A DNA stretch of 64,000 bases from Vagococcus entomophilus (GCF_003987595.1 NZ_NGJZ01000001.1:186001-250000), one strand, 5' to 3'. Shown: positions 19,771 to 29,444, counted from the first letter of the stretch. Numbers and translations are program-made. Notes: generated by a model not told the origin, from the letters alone.

Positions 19771-19816
19771 AAGAAGCCACCTCCGTGAATGAGTCAAGCG
19801 GAGGTGGCTTCTTTTG
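19771..19816 (+). terminator. Terminator between ileS and zwf (convergent genes)
   Basis: AGAAGCCACCTCCG pairs perfectly with CGGAGGTGGCTTCT across a 12-base loop, followed by TTTT on the plus strand. On the minus strand the T-run is broken (TTCTTTG), so it serves ileS best but may also stop zwf transcripts. Confidence 0.88.
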
Positions 19817-19883
19817 GTTGGTTTATAGTGTAAATCAAGTCTCTTTGGTCTTTAACTTGTAGAGCAGAAGAGATAGTTAATTT

Positions 19884-21407
19884 TTATGATAGTTTATGAT
19901 TATCACGGTACCATTCATCTGGTTTCCAAATCCAGTCAAAGCCATCATTTTTTAGTAAGTCAAACGCACATTTTGGTCCCATTGTTGCGCTTGGATAAGT
20001 CGGAATAGGGTCAGAATCCTTATCCCATGCACGACGAATGACATCAACAATACGCCAAGATTGCGCAACTTCATCCCAATGAGTAAAGTTTGTTCCATCG
20101 CCATTCAAGCAATCAAGAATCAGCTTTTCATAAGCTTCTGGACTGTTCCCCATGGTTTCAGAAGAATGGCGAAAGTCTAATTTTACAGGATGTAAATTAA
20201 ATCCTTGACCGACTTCTTTCCCATTTAGCGAAAGAGAGAAGCCTTCTGTTGGTTGGATGTAGATCGTTAGAACATTAGATTGAATTGTTTCAGCATCTGG
20301 AGCTTTTTGATCTTGCTCTCTAAATACATTCACTGGAACTGGTTTAAATACAATGCTAATTCGTGTTCCTTTTTCTGTTAAACGTTTCCCAGTCCGTACA
20401 TAAAAAGGTACCCCCTCCCAGCGAAAATTGTCGATATGAAATTTACCAGCAACGAATGTTTCAATCTGGGAATCTTCATGGACATTATGCTCTTCCTTAT
20501 AGCTGATAAATTTTTGAGAATCAAGCTGACCTTCACGGTATTGTCCACGTACAAAATTCTGTCTTGCTTCTTCTTCTGTATATATGCGAATAGCATTGAG
20601 GGCTTTGACTTTTTCAGCTAAAATGGCCTCTTGTGAAAAGACGCTAGGCTCGTCCATTGCGAGCAGTGAAACGACTTGTAGCACATGATTTTGAATCATA
20701 TCTTTCAAAGCTCCACTTTTTTCGTAGTAGCCCCCACGTTCTTCAACTCCAATGCTTTCAGCAAAAGTGATCTGCACATTGTCAATATAGTTTTTATTCC
20801 AAAGTGCTTCAAAGATGGTGTTTCCAAAACGAATGGCAGAAATATTTTGTACCATTTCTTTGCCTAAATAATGATCAATTCGGTAAATTTGTTCTTCGTT
20901 AAAAGCCTCACGAATTTCTTTGTTTAATTTTTCTGCAGAATAAAAATCGTTACCAAAAGGTTTTTCAATAATCAGGCGGTTAAAACCTGTTTCTGTCACA
21001 ATCTCTTGGGAAGCTAAATGACTAGTAATGGTACCAAAAAACTGAGGAGCCATAGCCAAATAAAAAATACGGTTTCCTTGTAATTGATAGTCCTCGTCGA
21101 GCTTGTCTGCTAATGTTTTGAGAGTATCATAATGTTCAGTATCTGTTACATTATGGGCTTGATAATAAAAATGCCCACAAAATTCTGCTAGTTCTTTTTC
21201 GGTTGGGTCGAGATCTACGAGCGTTTCTTTGACAATCTCACGATAATACTCGTCGGTCCAATCGCGTCTAGCAGTACCAATAATTGCAAAGTGCTTTTTT
21301 AAATTCCCTTTTCTAAATAAACGAAAAAGAGAAGGATAAAGTTTTCTTTTGGCTAAATCACCCGTTCCACCAAAAATAGTAAATAAAGCAATGTTTTCTT
21401 TGGTCAT
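19884..21407 (-). CDS. zwf: Glucose-6-phosphate 1-dehydrogenase
   Basis: 507 residues. The NADP-binding loop FTIFGGTGDLAKRKLYPSL is at about residues 9-27, and the active-site signature RIDHYLGKE near 178 holds the catalytic histidine region. The enzyme oxidises glucose 6-phosphate to 6-phosphogluconolactone, the entry to the oxidative pentose phosphate branch and a source of NADPH. The upstream ribosome binding site is weak. It lies 88 bases downstream of the metal regulator on the same strand with no terminator between, so the two may be partly co-transcribed. An inverted repeat GATGTT-N12-AACATC (21448-21471) lies before the start. Confidence 0.96.
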   Translation of the reverse strand: MTKENIALFTIFGGTGDLAKRKLYPSLFRLFRKGNLKKHFAIIGTARRDWTDEYYREIVKETLVDLDPTEKELAEFCGHFYYQAHNVTDTEHYDTLKTLADKLDEDYQLQGNRIFYLAMAPQFFGTITSHLASQEIVTETGFNRLIIEKPFGNDFYSAEKLNKEIREAFNEEQIYRIDHYLGKEMVQNISAIRFGNTIFEALWNKNYIDNVQITFAESIGVEERGGYYEKSGALKDMIQNHVLQVVSLLAMDEPSVFSQEAILAEKVKALNAIRIYTEEEARQNFVRGQYREGQLDSQKFISYKEEHNVHEDSQIETFVAGKFHIDNFRWEGVPFYVRTGKRLTEKGTRISIVFKPVPVNVFREQDQKAPDAETIQSNVLTIYIQPTEGFSLSLNGKEVGQGFNLHPVKLDFRHSSETMGNSPEAYEKLILDCLNGDGTNFTHWDEVAQSWRIVDVIRRAWDKDSDPIPTYPSATMGPKCAFDLLKNDGFDWIWKPDEWYRDNHKLS

Positions 21408-21447
21408 GGACTTTCACTCGCTTTCTTATATGATTTTCAACTGACGA

Positions 21448-21471
21448 GATGTTACATATTGATGGAACATC
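21448..21471. promoter_or_regulatory. Inverted repeat upstream of zwf
   Basis: GATGTT and AACATC form 6-base arms 12 bases apart, about 40-65 bases before the zwf start. It could be an operator or a chance repeat; no known regulator matches it by eye. Confidence 0.25.
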
Positions 21472-21495
21472 ACTATTTGTCATGTTAAAAGAATG

Positions 21496-22149
21496 TTAGA
21501 CAATAGGGGTAACAAAAATGTTATTGGCAGCTTTAAAACTGACGTGGAGCGATTTTTGATCCGATTTTTTTAAGGTAATCGGCCCTTCATAAACGGAAAT
21601 ATGTTCAATGGTTACAATATCATGAATGTTCAATTCAATGGATACTAAGTAATCTAATAGCTCTTTTTCGTCCAATACTCGCTCAATCCGAACTTTTGTA
21701 TTTTCGGGATAATCGGCTAATGTTTGAAGTGTTCTTTCAAAAATAGGTTGGTTCTTACGAGGAATGACTCCGCCATGTGGACAAAATTCAGGGGTGTTTA
21801 AATAAGTTTCTAAACGACTAGTTAATTCTTCCGAGGTCACGTGTTCTAAAACTTCGGCCTCTTCGTGTACAGTATTCCACGAGTATCCCAGATGCTCTAC
21901 TAGAAAAACTTCCCATAACCGATGTTTTCTAACTAGACTACTTGCTTGTTGTAATCCTGCTTTAGTAAGTTGAACACCTTGGTAAGGGGAATGTTTGACA
22001 AAGCCGCCTTTTTCTAATTTGCTAATCATCTCACTCACAGAAGCCGCTGAAACCTGTAAACCTGAAACTATTTGTTTGTTATTTATTTTATTTTTATCGC
22101 CACCAAGTTCGAAAATAAGCTTTAGATAATCTTCTTTATTGGGTGTCAT
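21496..22149 (-). CDS. DtxR/MntR-family metal-dependent transcriptional regulator
   Basis: 217 residues: N-terminal winged helix (about 1-65), metal-binding and dimerisation region with RKHRLWEVFLVEHLG and HEEAEVLEHVTSEEL, the FCPHGGVIP segment near 122-130, and a C-terminal FeoA/SH3-like domain (about 145-217). This layout is that of manganese/iron regulators such as MntR, SloR and EfaR, which repress metal uptake genes when metal is bound. No metal transporter lies in the window. A palindrome (TTACC-N7-GGTAA) sits between its own -35 and -10, suggesting autoregulation. Its metal cannot be told from sequence alone. Confidence 0.9.
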   Translation of the reverse strand: MTPNKEDYLKLIFELGGDKNKINNKQIVSGLQVSAASVSEMISKLEKGGFVKHSPYQGVQLTKAGLQQASSLVRKHRLWEVFLVEHLGYSWNTVHEEAEVLEHVTSEELTSRLETYLNTPEFCPHGGVIPRKNQPIFERTLQTLADYPENTKVRIERVLDEKELLDYLVSIELNIHDIVTIEHISVYEGPITLKKSDQKSLHVSFKAANNIFVTPIV

Positions 22150-22172
22150 GAGTCGACCTCTCTTTCATTAAC

Positions 22173-22201
22173 ATCTTACCAAAAAATGGTAAATACTCCA
22201 A
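22173..22201 (-). promoter_or_regulatory. Promoter and palindromic operator of the DtxR-family gene
   Basis: On the minus strand, TTGGAG (22196-22201) and TAAGAT (22173-22178) are 17 bases apart. The palindrome TTACC-N7-GGTAA (22176-22192) fills most of the spacer, where a bound dimer would block polymerase. A second perfect inverted repeat, AATTATC-AC-GATAATT, lies upstream at 22216-22231. Confidence 0.55.
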
Positions 22202-22344
22202 CTCCTAGTTTAGCAAATTATCACGATAATTACCATGGCTATTGGTTCTGGATGAAAGAATAATCGCTTAGAGCCATTTTTGGATTAATAGTCAGAAGAT
22301 TCCGAATTCGTTTTCGGATTTTTATAAAAAATGGTAAAGACCTA

Positions 22345-22373
22345 TTGCTATATCGTTAGTAAACAGGTAATAT
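22345..22373 (+). promoter_or_regulatory. Promoter of the glutamate synthase operon
   Basis: TTGCTA (22345-22350) and TAATAT (22368-22373), 17 bases apart, 44 bases before the start. The 13-mer AAAAAATGGTAAA (22326-22338), also part of the regulator's operator region at 22181-22193, lies just upstream of the -35. A small hairpin TCCGAA-N6-TTCGGA (22300-22317) followed by T lies further up. Confidence 0.6.
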
Positions 22374-22417
22374 TAGAAAAATGAGAAAATTCTAATTTTA
22401 AAAATAGGAGGGAAAAT

Positions 22418-25400
22418 ATGAGTAAAAAGCAAATTCTTGAAGCAAAAAAAATGTATTCACCTGCTTTTGAAAAAGATGCTTGTGGAATGGGGTTTGTCAC
22501 ACAGATTGATGGAGTTGCTTCTCACAGATTGGTGGATCAAGCACTGACTGTTTTGGAGCGAATGAATCATCGTGGTGGGACTGGAGCAGAACCAGATACA
22601 GGAGATGGCGCGGGGATTTTGATGGCACTACCAGATACATTTTTTCAAAAAAAAGCGAACCAACAGAAACATTCACTTCCAGAAAAAGGAAATTATGCTG
22701 TGGGAATGTTTTTTTTACCATACGAACCTTCCCGTAAAAAAAGAATGATCAAAGAGTTAAAAACGGAAATCAAAATGCAAGGATACCGAGTTTTGTGGAT
22801 ACGGGAGGTACCATTTGCTGCAGAACATTGTGGTCCTTCTGCTCAAAAGAAAATGCCGAGTTTTGTTCAATTTTTTATTGAGAAACCTGTTGATATTGAC
22901 TGTGGTCGTATGTTTGAAAATGTGCTCTTTCATTTGAGACGTCATATTGAAAAGACATTCTCTCCCAAAGAATTGACTGTGGTCAGTTTGTCTTCTCAAA
23001 CGGTCATTTATAAAGGTATGCTTCATGCATATCAAGTGCGGTTATTTTTTCCAGACTTACAAGACAAAACAATGGAAACTTCTATAGCACTCGTTCATTC
23101 TAGATTTTCGACCAATACGTTTCCAAGTTGGGACAGAGCTCAACCGTTTCGTTTCTTAGCACACAATGGTGAAATCAATACTCTTCGCGGAGCAGAAAAT
23201 TGGATGAGGAGCCACCATGTAGAAATTTATAACGAAGACAACTCTGATTCTGCCAAATTAGAAAACTGTATGGAATACTTATACTTACATGGACGAGATA
23301 TTCCACAAGCGCTAATGATGATGATTCCAGAAGCATGGTCTAAAGAAGCAAAATTACCGGATGAAGTGGCTAGTTTTTACGAGTATACTGCTAATTTTAT
23401 GACGCCATGGGATGGACCTGCAGCTCTTTGCTTTACAGATGGCATCCAAGTGGGCGCAACGCTAGATAGAAATGGATTGCGTCCATCCAGATATTCATTG
23501 ACCAAAGATCATCTACTTGTAGTTGCTTCAGAAGCTGGTGTCATTGATTTAAGTCCTTCCTCAATCATTGAAAAAGGGGTACTAGGACCAGGAAATATGA
23601 TTTTGGTTGATACAAGCAAAGGAACTTTTTTGCGAAATGATGAGATCAAACATTATTATGCTACGCAGCATCCGTATCGTAATTGGCTCAATCAGGGTCA
23701 ACTAACGTTAGACAAACTAAAGGAGCAAAATTCTGTCACGCCGCTTAGCTCGAAAGAACTAAGAAAAACTTGGAAATTATATGGGTATACCGATGAAGTA
23801 ATCCGTACGTTAATTTTACCAATGGCTGAAAAAGGTGAAGAACCAGTTATTTCCATGGGCTATGATTCACCTCTTGCGGTATTAAGCAATCAGCCACAGA
23901 CTTTATTTACTTATTTTAAACAACAATTTGCACAGGTGACCAATCCACCTATAGATGCAATTCGTGAACGTTTAGTGATTGGTACAGAAATGTTTTTAGG
24001 AAGAGATGGGGACTTAAAAAAAGATTTTGCTGGCAATTGTCGTAAATTAAAAATCGAAACACCGGTTCTTTCTACGAATGATTTTGAAAAAATTTGTGCA
24101 CTAAAAAATAGTGAGCAGCAGACAAAAACTCTTTCGATACTGTATCCCTATGATTTAAATGATTCCGAACGTTTGCAGCACGCACTCGAGAGATTGTTTA
24201 AAGATGCCGAGCATGAAATTGATCAGGGTGCGAGTATTTTAATTCTAAGTGATCGACATAGTACTGAAAATGATCTTTCAATCCCAATCTTACTCGCAGT
24301 ATCTGGCTTGCATCACTACTTGATTACAAAAGGGAAAAGAAGCTTGGTATCTCTGGTTGCAGATACTGCTGAGGTTTGCGAGGTTCATCACTTTGCCTTG
24401 TTGTTAGGATACGGCGTCAGCGCTATCTATCCTTATGGAGTGTATGAAACATTAAAAGATTACCACTTAGAAACAAAGCAAGAAAACTACCGGAAAGCGG
24501 CAGAAAAAGGTATTGTCAAAGTCATGTCACGAATGGGGATTTCTACCATTGCGGGTTATCACAGTGCCCAACTTTTTGAACCAGTAGGTCTTTCAGAAGA
24601 AGTGGTTCAAAATTATTTTACTGGAACAAGTAGTCGGATTGGCGGGTTAACTCTTGCGCAAATTGAAAAAGAGTATTTAAAACACCACGACTTTGCTTAT
24701 GGAAAACAGCAAAAGGATGCACTGCCTTCTGGGGGAAGCTATCAATACAAAACGGATGGAGAACACCATTTATACAATCCAAATACGATTTATAATTTTC
24801 AAAAAGCGGTTCGTTCAGGGGACTATCAACTATACAAGCAATATGTCGCTCAAATGAATAAAGAAGCTGACGAACAGCCGACAACTCTTCGTTCACTATG
24901 GGAGCTCAAAAGTAAGCAGCCTGCTATCGCACTGTCAGAGGTTGAACCGGCAAAAGAAATCGTGAAACGATTTAAAGTTGGCGCGATGAGTTTTGGCTCG
25001 CTTAGCCAAGAAGCGCATGAATGTTTAGCAGAAGCGATGAATTCGATTGGGGCAAAGAGCAACTGTGGAGAAGGTGGAGAAAATCGACTACGCTTTCGCT
25101 TGAGAAAAGGCGGAAGAAACCTTAATAGTAAAATTAAGCAAGTTGCATCCGCACGATTTGGTGTGAATACCGAATATTTAATGAGCGCAGAAGAAATCCA
25201 AATTAAAATGGCTCAAGGTGCTAAACCAGGCGAAGGTGGTCAGCTGCCAGGAAACAAAGTTTTTCCGTGGGTAGCATCTATTCGTGGAGCTACACCAGGA
25301 GTTCGATTGATTTCACCACCACCGCACCATGATATTTATTCGATTGAGGACTTAGCCCAACTCATTTATGATTTGAAGATGGTCAATCCTTATGCCAAGA

Positions 25401-26935
25401 TTAGTGTCAAACTAGCAGCTAGTACTGGCGTTGGAACGATTGCTACCGGTGTAGTGAAAGCTGGTGCCGACAAAGTAGTTATTTGTGGTTATGACGGGGG
25501 GACCGGAGCTTCACCTAAAAACTCTGTTCGCGATGCAGGACTTCCCTGGGAGATGGGCTTAGCAGAAGCACATCAGACGTTATCTATTAACAATTTACGA
25601 CAAAGAATGACTTTAGAAACAGACGGAAAGCTAATGACAGGTCGTGACATTGCCATTGCAGCTTTACTTGGTGCCGAAGAATATAGCTTTGCCTCATTAG
25701 CTCTAGTCTCTATTGGTTGCGTTATGATGCGTGTATGTAGTTTAAATACGTGTCCAGTAGGAATAGCTACTCAAAATCCTGGACTAAGAAAGTTCTTTGC
25801 AGGAAAGCCTGAACATGTTGTCAATACTATGTTCTTTTTAGCAGAAGATTTACGGGAAATCATGGCAGAGTTAGGGTATCGTACGATTGATGAAATGATT
25901 GGACATACCGAAAGCCTTTGTCCCAAATTTATTGCCAAAGGAAAAGCAAAATCATTAGATTTTTCAAGGATTTTAGGAACAACTTTAGGCATTGAAAGAA
26001 AAGTAGAGAATCCTTTTATCAAACAAAAGCAATGGGAAGAGCTAGATGCTTTTGCTGAGCAAGCGATTCAGTCCAGTGACTCGCTGTGCATTGAACAAAA
26101 AATTTCAAATGTTGAACGGTCAGTTGGTGCGCGGATGGGAGGTTGGATTGCAGAGCGTTTTGGCAATGATAAAATTCCTTCTGGGAAAATTTGTTATCAG
26201 TATCAAGGTGTAGCAGGACAAAGTTTTGGCGCTTTTATTACGCAAGGTATGGAGCTCAAGCTTACAGGAGAGGCAAATGATTACGTTGGCAAAGGTCTAA
26301 GTGGAGGACGTTTGATCGTGGTGCCACCAGAAGATGCAGCCTATGAAACAGAATCAGCGCCAATTGTTGGCAATGTTGTTTGTTTTGGTGCTAGTGCAGG
26401 TGAAGGCTATTTTAATGGTCGAGCTGGTGAACGTTTTTGTGTACGGAATAGTGGTGCAAGAGTTGTCGTAGAAGGTATTGGAGATCATGGCTGTGAATAT
26501 ATGACCGGGGGAGTGGCCGTGATTTTGGGCACAACAGGTCGAAACTTTGCAGCTGGAATGTCTGGTGGAGTTGCTTATGTATATGATCCAGATCAAAAAT
26601 TTGATGAAAAGTGTAATAAAGAGATGGTCGATATTTTCCCGATAAATACACAAGGAGACGACAGTATTTTAAAAGAAATGCTTGAAAATCACGTTCACTT
26701 TACCCACTCCAAAGTTGCACAACAAATTTTAGCTGATTGGGAAAAAGAACAAGAGTATTTTGTTAAAGTGTACCCGACTGAATATCGTCAAATGTTAGAA
26801 GTGACAGAAACATTATCAGAAAAAGGTTTTGAGGGGGAGGAGCTTTTAGAAGCGGCTTTCAATCAAGTGATGAATCCACAAAAAGAAACGCCAAATCCCC
26901 CCAATAAAAAAATAAAAGTAAAGGAGTGTGAGTAA
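22418..26935 (+). CDS. gltB: Glutamate synthase (NADPH), large subunit
   Basis: 1505 residues. A short propeptide ends before Cys22 (KDACGMGFV), the N-terminal nucleophile of the glutaminase domain. A central domain and then the FMN domain follow, with PGEGGQLPGNKV and ISPPPHHDIYSIEDLAQLI. The three cysteines C1101, C1107 and C1112 (CVMMRVCSLNTCPVG) fit the 3Fe-4S site. The C-terminal glycine-rich beta-helix (about 1260-1430) is complete. It makes two glutamates from glutamine and 2-oxoglutarate, with ammonia channelled inside the protein. Called gltA in Bacillus. It runs directly into the small-subunit gene, so the two form an operon behind a good promoter. Confidence 0.97.
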   Translation: MSKKQILEAKKMYSPAFEKDACGMGFVTQIDGVASHRLVDQALTVLERMNHRGGTGAEPDTGDGAGILMALPDTFFQKKANQQKHSLPEKGNYAVGMFFLPYEPSRKKRMIKELKTEIKMQGYRVLWIREVPFAAEHCGPSAQKKMPSFVQFFIEKPVDIDCGRMFENVLFHLRRHIEKTFSPKELTVVSLSSQTVIYKGMLHAYQVRLFFPDLQDKTMETSIALVHSRFSTNTFPSWDRAQPFRFLAHNGEINTLRGAENWMRSHHVEIYNEDNSDSAKLENCMEYLYLHGRDIPQALMMMIPEAWSKEAKLPDEVASFYEYTANFMTPWDGPAALCFTDGIQVGATLDRNGLRPSRYSLTKDHLLVVASEAGVIDLSPSSIIEKGVLGPGNMILVDTSKGTFLRNDEIKHYYATQHPYRNWLNQGQLTLDKLKEQNSVTPLSSKELRKTWKLYGYTDEVIRTLILPMAEKGEEPVISMGYDSPLAVLSNQPQTLFTYFKQQFAQVTNPPIDAIRERLVIGTEMFLGRDGDLKKDFAGNCRKLKIETPVLSTNDFEKICALKNSEQQTKTLSILYPYDLNDSERLQHALERLFKDAEHEIDQGASILILSDRHSTENDLSIPILLAVSGLHHYLITKGKRSLVSLVADTAEVCEVHHFALLLGYGVSAIYPYGVYETLKDYHLETKQENYRKAAEKGIVKVMSRMGISTIAGYHSAQLFEPVGLSEEVVQNYFTGTSSRIGGLTLAQIEKEYLKHHDFAYGKQQKDALPSGGSYQYKTDGEHHLYNPNTIYNFQKAVRSGDYQLYKQYVAQMNKEADEQPTTLRSLWELKSKQPAIALSEVEPAKEIVKRFKVGAMSFGSLSQEAHECLAEAMNSIGAKSNCGEGGENRLRFRLRKGGRNLNSKIKQVASARFGVNTEYLMSAEEIQIKMAQGAKPGEGGQLPGNKVFPWVASIRGATPGVRLISPPPHHDIYSIEDLAQLIYDLKMVNPYAKISVKLAASTGVGTIATGVVKAGADKVVICGYDGGTGASPKNSVRDAGLPWEMGLAEAHQTLSINNLRQRMTLETDGKLMTGRDIAIAALLGAEEYSFASLALVSIGCVMMRVCSLNTCPVGIATQNPGLRKFFAGKPEHVVNTMFFLAEDLREIMAELGYRTIDEMIGHTESLCPKFIAKGKAKSLDFSRILGTTLGIERKVENPFIKQKQWEELDAFAEQAIQSSDSLCIEQKISNVERSVGARMGGWIAERFGNDKIPSGKICYQYQGVAGQSFGAFITQGMELKLTGEANDYVGKGLSGGRLIVVPPEDAAYETESAPIVGNVVCFGASAGEGYFNGRAGERFCVRNSGARVVVEGIGDHGCEYMTGGVAVILGTTGRNFAAGMSGGVAYVYDPDQKFDEKCNKEMVDIFPINTQGDDSILKEMLENHVHFTHSKVAQQILADWEKEQEYFVKVYPTEYRQMLEVTETLSEKGFEGEELLEAAFNQVMNPQKETPNPPNKKIKVKECE

Positions 26936-26936
26936 G

Positions 26937-28382
26937 ATGGCAGATCCGTTTGGTTATTTAAAATATAAGCGAAAAGATAACCCTTACCGTCCAGTAGACG
27001 AGCGAATTCGAGACTGGAAAGAACTCCAGACTCCTTTAGAAGTAGGACAGCGGCAAGAACAAGCTGCAAGATGTATGAATTGTGGTATTCCGTTTTGTCA
27101 CTCGGGAAATTTTTTCGGCGGCAAACGAGCAGTTTCTGGTTGCCCTAATGACAACTTAATTCCTGAGTGGAATGACTTAATTTACCGTGGAGAGTTTAAA
27201 AAAGCTTGGGAACGGTTGAGTCGAACCAATCCTTTACCTGAAATGACAGGAAGAGTTTGTCCTGCTCCTTGTGAAAAATCATGCACAGAAGCTTTAAATG
27301 GAGAAGGAGTAGCTATCCATGATAATGAACGGTTCATTATCGATTATGCTTTTGAAAAAGATTGGGTTAAAGGAACGGGAATGCCAGCGAGCAAACGAAC
27401 TGGATACAAGGTGGCGATTGTAGGGAGTGGACCAGCAGGATTATCAGCAGCGTGGCGTCTCAATCAATTAGGGCATAGTGTAACCGTTTATGAACGCTCC
27501 GATCGTTTGGGTGGTTTACTGATGTACGGGATTCCCAATATGAAGCTAGACAAGTCTGTTGTCCAACGAAGGATTAAGGTCATGCAAGAAGTTGGGATTT
27601 GTTTTGAAATAAATTGTGAAATTGGGAAAACAATTGAGGCCGCAACTTTACGTCAACAGTTTGATCGAGTGATTTTATGTACGGGAGCCAGTGTCCCAAG
27701 AGATTTAGAAATACCAGGACGGCAACTTTCGGGCATTCGCTTTGCTGTGGATTACTTGACTGAAACGACTAAGCACGTATTAGCGTATGGAAATGAACAA
27801 ACAAATAATTTTCTTGCTGGAAAACATGTAGTGGTTATTGGAGGTGGGGATACCGGAAACGATTGTATTGCTTCTGTGATTCGACAAGGTTGTGCTTCTG
27901 TGAAACAATTAGAGATAAACCCCGAGTCACCACTTAAAAGAAATGCCGATAATCCTTGGCCTGAGTATCCGATGACGAGTCGGGTTGGATATGGTCAAGA
28001 AGAGGCTGGAATGTATCAAACCGAAAAACTAAATTACTATCAAACCTCTACTACGGCTTTCTTAGGTTCAGAGCAAGGGCAGTTGGTTGGAATTCAGACT
28101 GTAAAAGTGGATGAGCATTTTCAGACAATCAAAGGGTCAGAAGCGGTACTAAGAGCAGATGTTGTTCTTCTTGCAATGGGATTTGTAGGACCAGAAAACC
28201 AGTTACTCAATCAATTTGGGGTAACAGAAGTTTTTGATGATTATTCTACAAATGATGAAAAAATTTATCTTGCAGGGGATGCAAGGAGGGGGCCAAGCTT
28301 AGTTATTTGGGCGATTCGTGAAGGAAGAAAAGCAGCAGAAGTTTGTGATGTTAGCTTACGGTCTTTTGTTTCACAAAAATAA
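26937..28382 (+). CDS. gltD: Glutamate synthase (NADPH), small subunit
   Basis: 481 residues from the ATG at 26937. A GTG at 26928 overlaps the end of the large-subunit gene but stands only one base from the AAGGAG site, whereas the ATG is 10 bases away. N-terminal cysteine clusters (CMNCGIPFC, then VCPAPCEKSC) fit the two 4Fe-4S sites. The FAD loop VGSGPAGLSAAWRL (about 159-172) and the NADPH loop IGGGDTGNDCI (about 301-311) follow. It passes electrons from NADPH to the large subunit. Called gltB in Bacillus. A strong terminator follows. Confidence 0.96.
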   Translation: MADPFGYLKYKRKDNPYRPVDERIRDWKELQTPLEVGQRQEQAARCMNCGIPFCHSGNFFGGKRAVSGCPNDNLIPEWNDLIYRGEFKKAWERLSRTNPLPEMTGRVCPAPCEKSCTEALNGEGVAIHDNERFIIDYAFEKDWVKGTGMPASKRTGYKVAIVGSGPAGLSAAWRLNQLGHSVTVYERSDRLGGLLMYGIPNMKLDKSVVQRRIKVMQEVGICFEINCEIGKTIEAATLRQQFDRVILCTGASVPRDLEIPGRQLSGIRFAVDYLTETTKHVLAYGNEQTNNFLAGKHVVVIGGGDTGNDCIASVIRQGCASVKQLEINPESPLKRNADNPWPEYPMTSRVGYGQEEAGMYQTEKLNYYQTSTTAFLGSEQGQLVGIQTVKVDEHFQTIKGSEAVLRADVVLLAMGFVGPENQLLNQFGVTEVFDDYSTNDEKIYLAGDARRGPSLVIWAIREGRKAAEVCDVSLRSFVSQK

Positions 28383-28469
28383 TGGGGACATCGAATGTGA
28401 CGCTACACTAAATAGTGAAGTAGTTGAGACAGAAATGCTTATACTCCTGCCATTTATCCCAATACTAAG

Positions 28470-28512
28470 AGCCTAGGGCATAACTTTTAAGTTGTGTCCT
28501 AGGCTTTTTTTA
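28470..28512 (+). terminator. Terminator after gltBD
   Basis: AGCCTAGGGCATAAC and GTTGTGTCCTAGGCT form a 15-base stem with one mismatch and G-T pairs around TTTTAA, followed by TTTTTT. The hairpin is clearly related in sequence to the one at 34350-34391. Confidence 0.9.
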
Positions 28513-28542
28513 AACAAAATTTTTGACAAAAATAATCGTAAG

Positions 28543-28571
28543 TTGCTTTTCATTTTTTTGCTGTCTATAAT
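28543..28571 (+). promoter_or_regulatory. Promoter of the acyl-ACP thioesterase gene
   Basis: TTGCTT (28543-28548) and TATAAT (28566-28571) with a 17-base spacer, about 65 bases before the start codon. A TTGACA at 28523-28528 is not correctly spaced for this -10. Confidence 0.65.
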
Positions 28572-28635
28572 AAGAGAGAAGCAGTTAAAATAGTAAAGCA
28601 ATAAAAGAATTAAAATTAGAAATAGAGGGAAAAGA

Positions 28636-29367
28636 ATGGGGAAAAAATTTACAGAAACACATCAAGTAGTTTATTATGAATGCGATACAACAGGGAAAAT
28701 GCGCTTGCCAATGATGATTAATTGTGTGATTAAATCCTCTGAAGAACAAAGTGACGCATTAGGCAGAGACAAATCGTTTATTTCTAAATACGGTCTGACT
28801 TGGGTCATTACTCATTACGATATTCAAGTAAGCAGATTTCCAAAAAATGGAGAGCAAATCGCTATTACTACAGAAGCAGTCAGCTATAATAAGTATTTTT
28901 GCTATCGTAACTTTTGGATTCATGATAATGAGGGGAAAGAATGTGCCAAAATAGAATCAGTTTTTGTATTGATGGGAATTGATACTCGAAAATTGGCCAG
29001 TGTTCCAGAAGAAATTATTGCTCCTTTTGAGAGTGAAAAAATCATGAAAATTAAGCGTTCACCTAAAATAGTTGCCCCATCTGGCAGTCAATCATTAAAT
29101 TACCGAGTTCGTTTTGCAGATATCGATGGAAATAGCCATGTCAATAATTCGCGTTATTTTGAATGGATGTTGGATGTTTTGGGCTACGATTTCTTGACGT
29201 CCCACAATTTGCAGCAAGTGAGCATCAAATTTGATAAAGAAGTGGAATATGGTAATGAGATTGAAAGTTATTGGGACCTGATTGAAGAAGAAGAAGTGGT
29301 TTCTAGGCATCAAATAAAAATTGGGAATCAGCTTTGCGCTGAAGCGTGTATGAAATGGACTAAGTGA
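28636..29367 (+). CDS. Acyl-ACP thioesterase
   Basis: 243 residues with two hot-dog domains, as in the bacterial/plant FatA-like family. The first domain starts ETHQVVYYECDTTGKMRL. The second carries the catalytic region FADIDGNSHVNNSRYFEWMLD near residues 155-175, with the conserved Asp, Asn and His. It releases fatty acids from acyl carrier protein in the cytoplasm and so sets chain length or the free fatty acid pool. It has its own promoter and a ribosome binding site TAGAGGGAA. The opuC operon begins just downstream with its own promoter, and there is no terminator between them. Confidence 0.9.
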   Translation: MGKKFTETHQVVYYECDTTGKMRLPMMINCVIKSSEEQSDALGRDKSFISKYGLTWVITHYDIQVSRFPKNGEQIAITTEAVSYNKYFCYRNFWIHDNEGKECAKIESVFVLMGIDTRKLASVPEEIIAPFESEKIMKIKRSPKIVAPSGSQSLNYRVRFADIDGNSHVNNSRYFEWMLDVLGYDFLTSHNLQQVSIKFDKEVEYGNEIESYWDLIEEEEVVSRHQIKIGNQLCAEACMKWTK

Positions 29368-29384
29368 ATAAAAAACGCTATTAT

Positions 29385-29413
29385 TTGAAAAAAGTTGCCA
29401 TATCCCCCATAAT
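29385..29413 (+). promoter_or_regulatory. Possible promoter of the opuC operon
   Basis: TTGAAA (29385-29390) and CATAAT (29408-29413), 17 bases apart, in the gap between the thioesterase stop and the TTG start of opuCA. It fits a transcript starting near 29420 and argues against the longer opuCA reading frame that begins at 29364. Confidence 0.55.
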
Positions 29414-29444
29414 GAAAGTAAGGAAAGAGATGAGGTGTTCATTT

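Noticed and set aside
28523-28528. TTGACA as -35 of the thioesterase promoter
   Set aside because: It is 37 bases from TATAAT; TTGCTT at 28543 has the correct 17-base spacing.
29364-29444. Longer N-terminus for opuCA
   Set aside because: The stretch holds a promoter-like sequence and no family similarity; TTG at 29445 gives the normal MIEF start behind GAGGTG.
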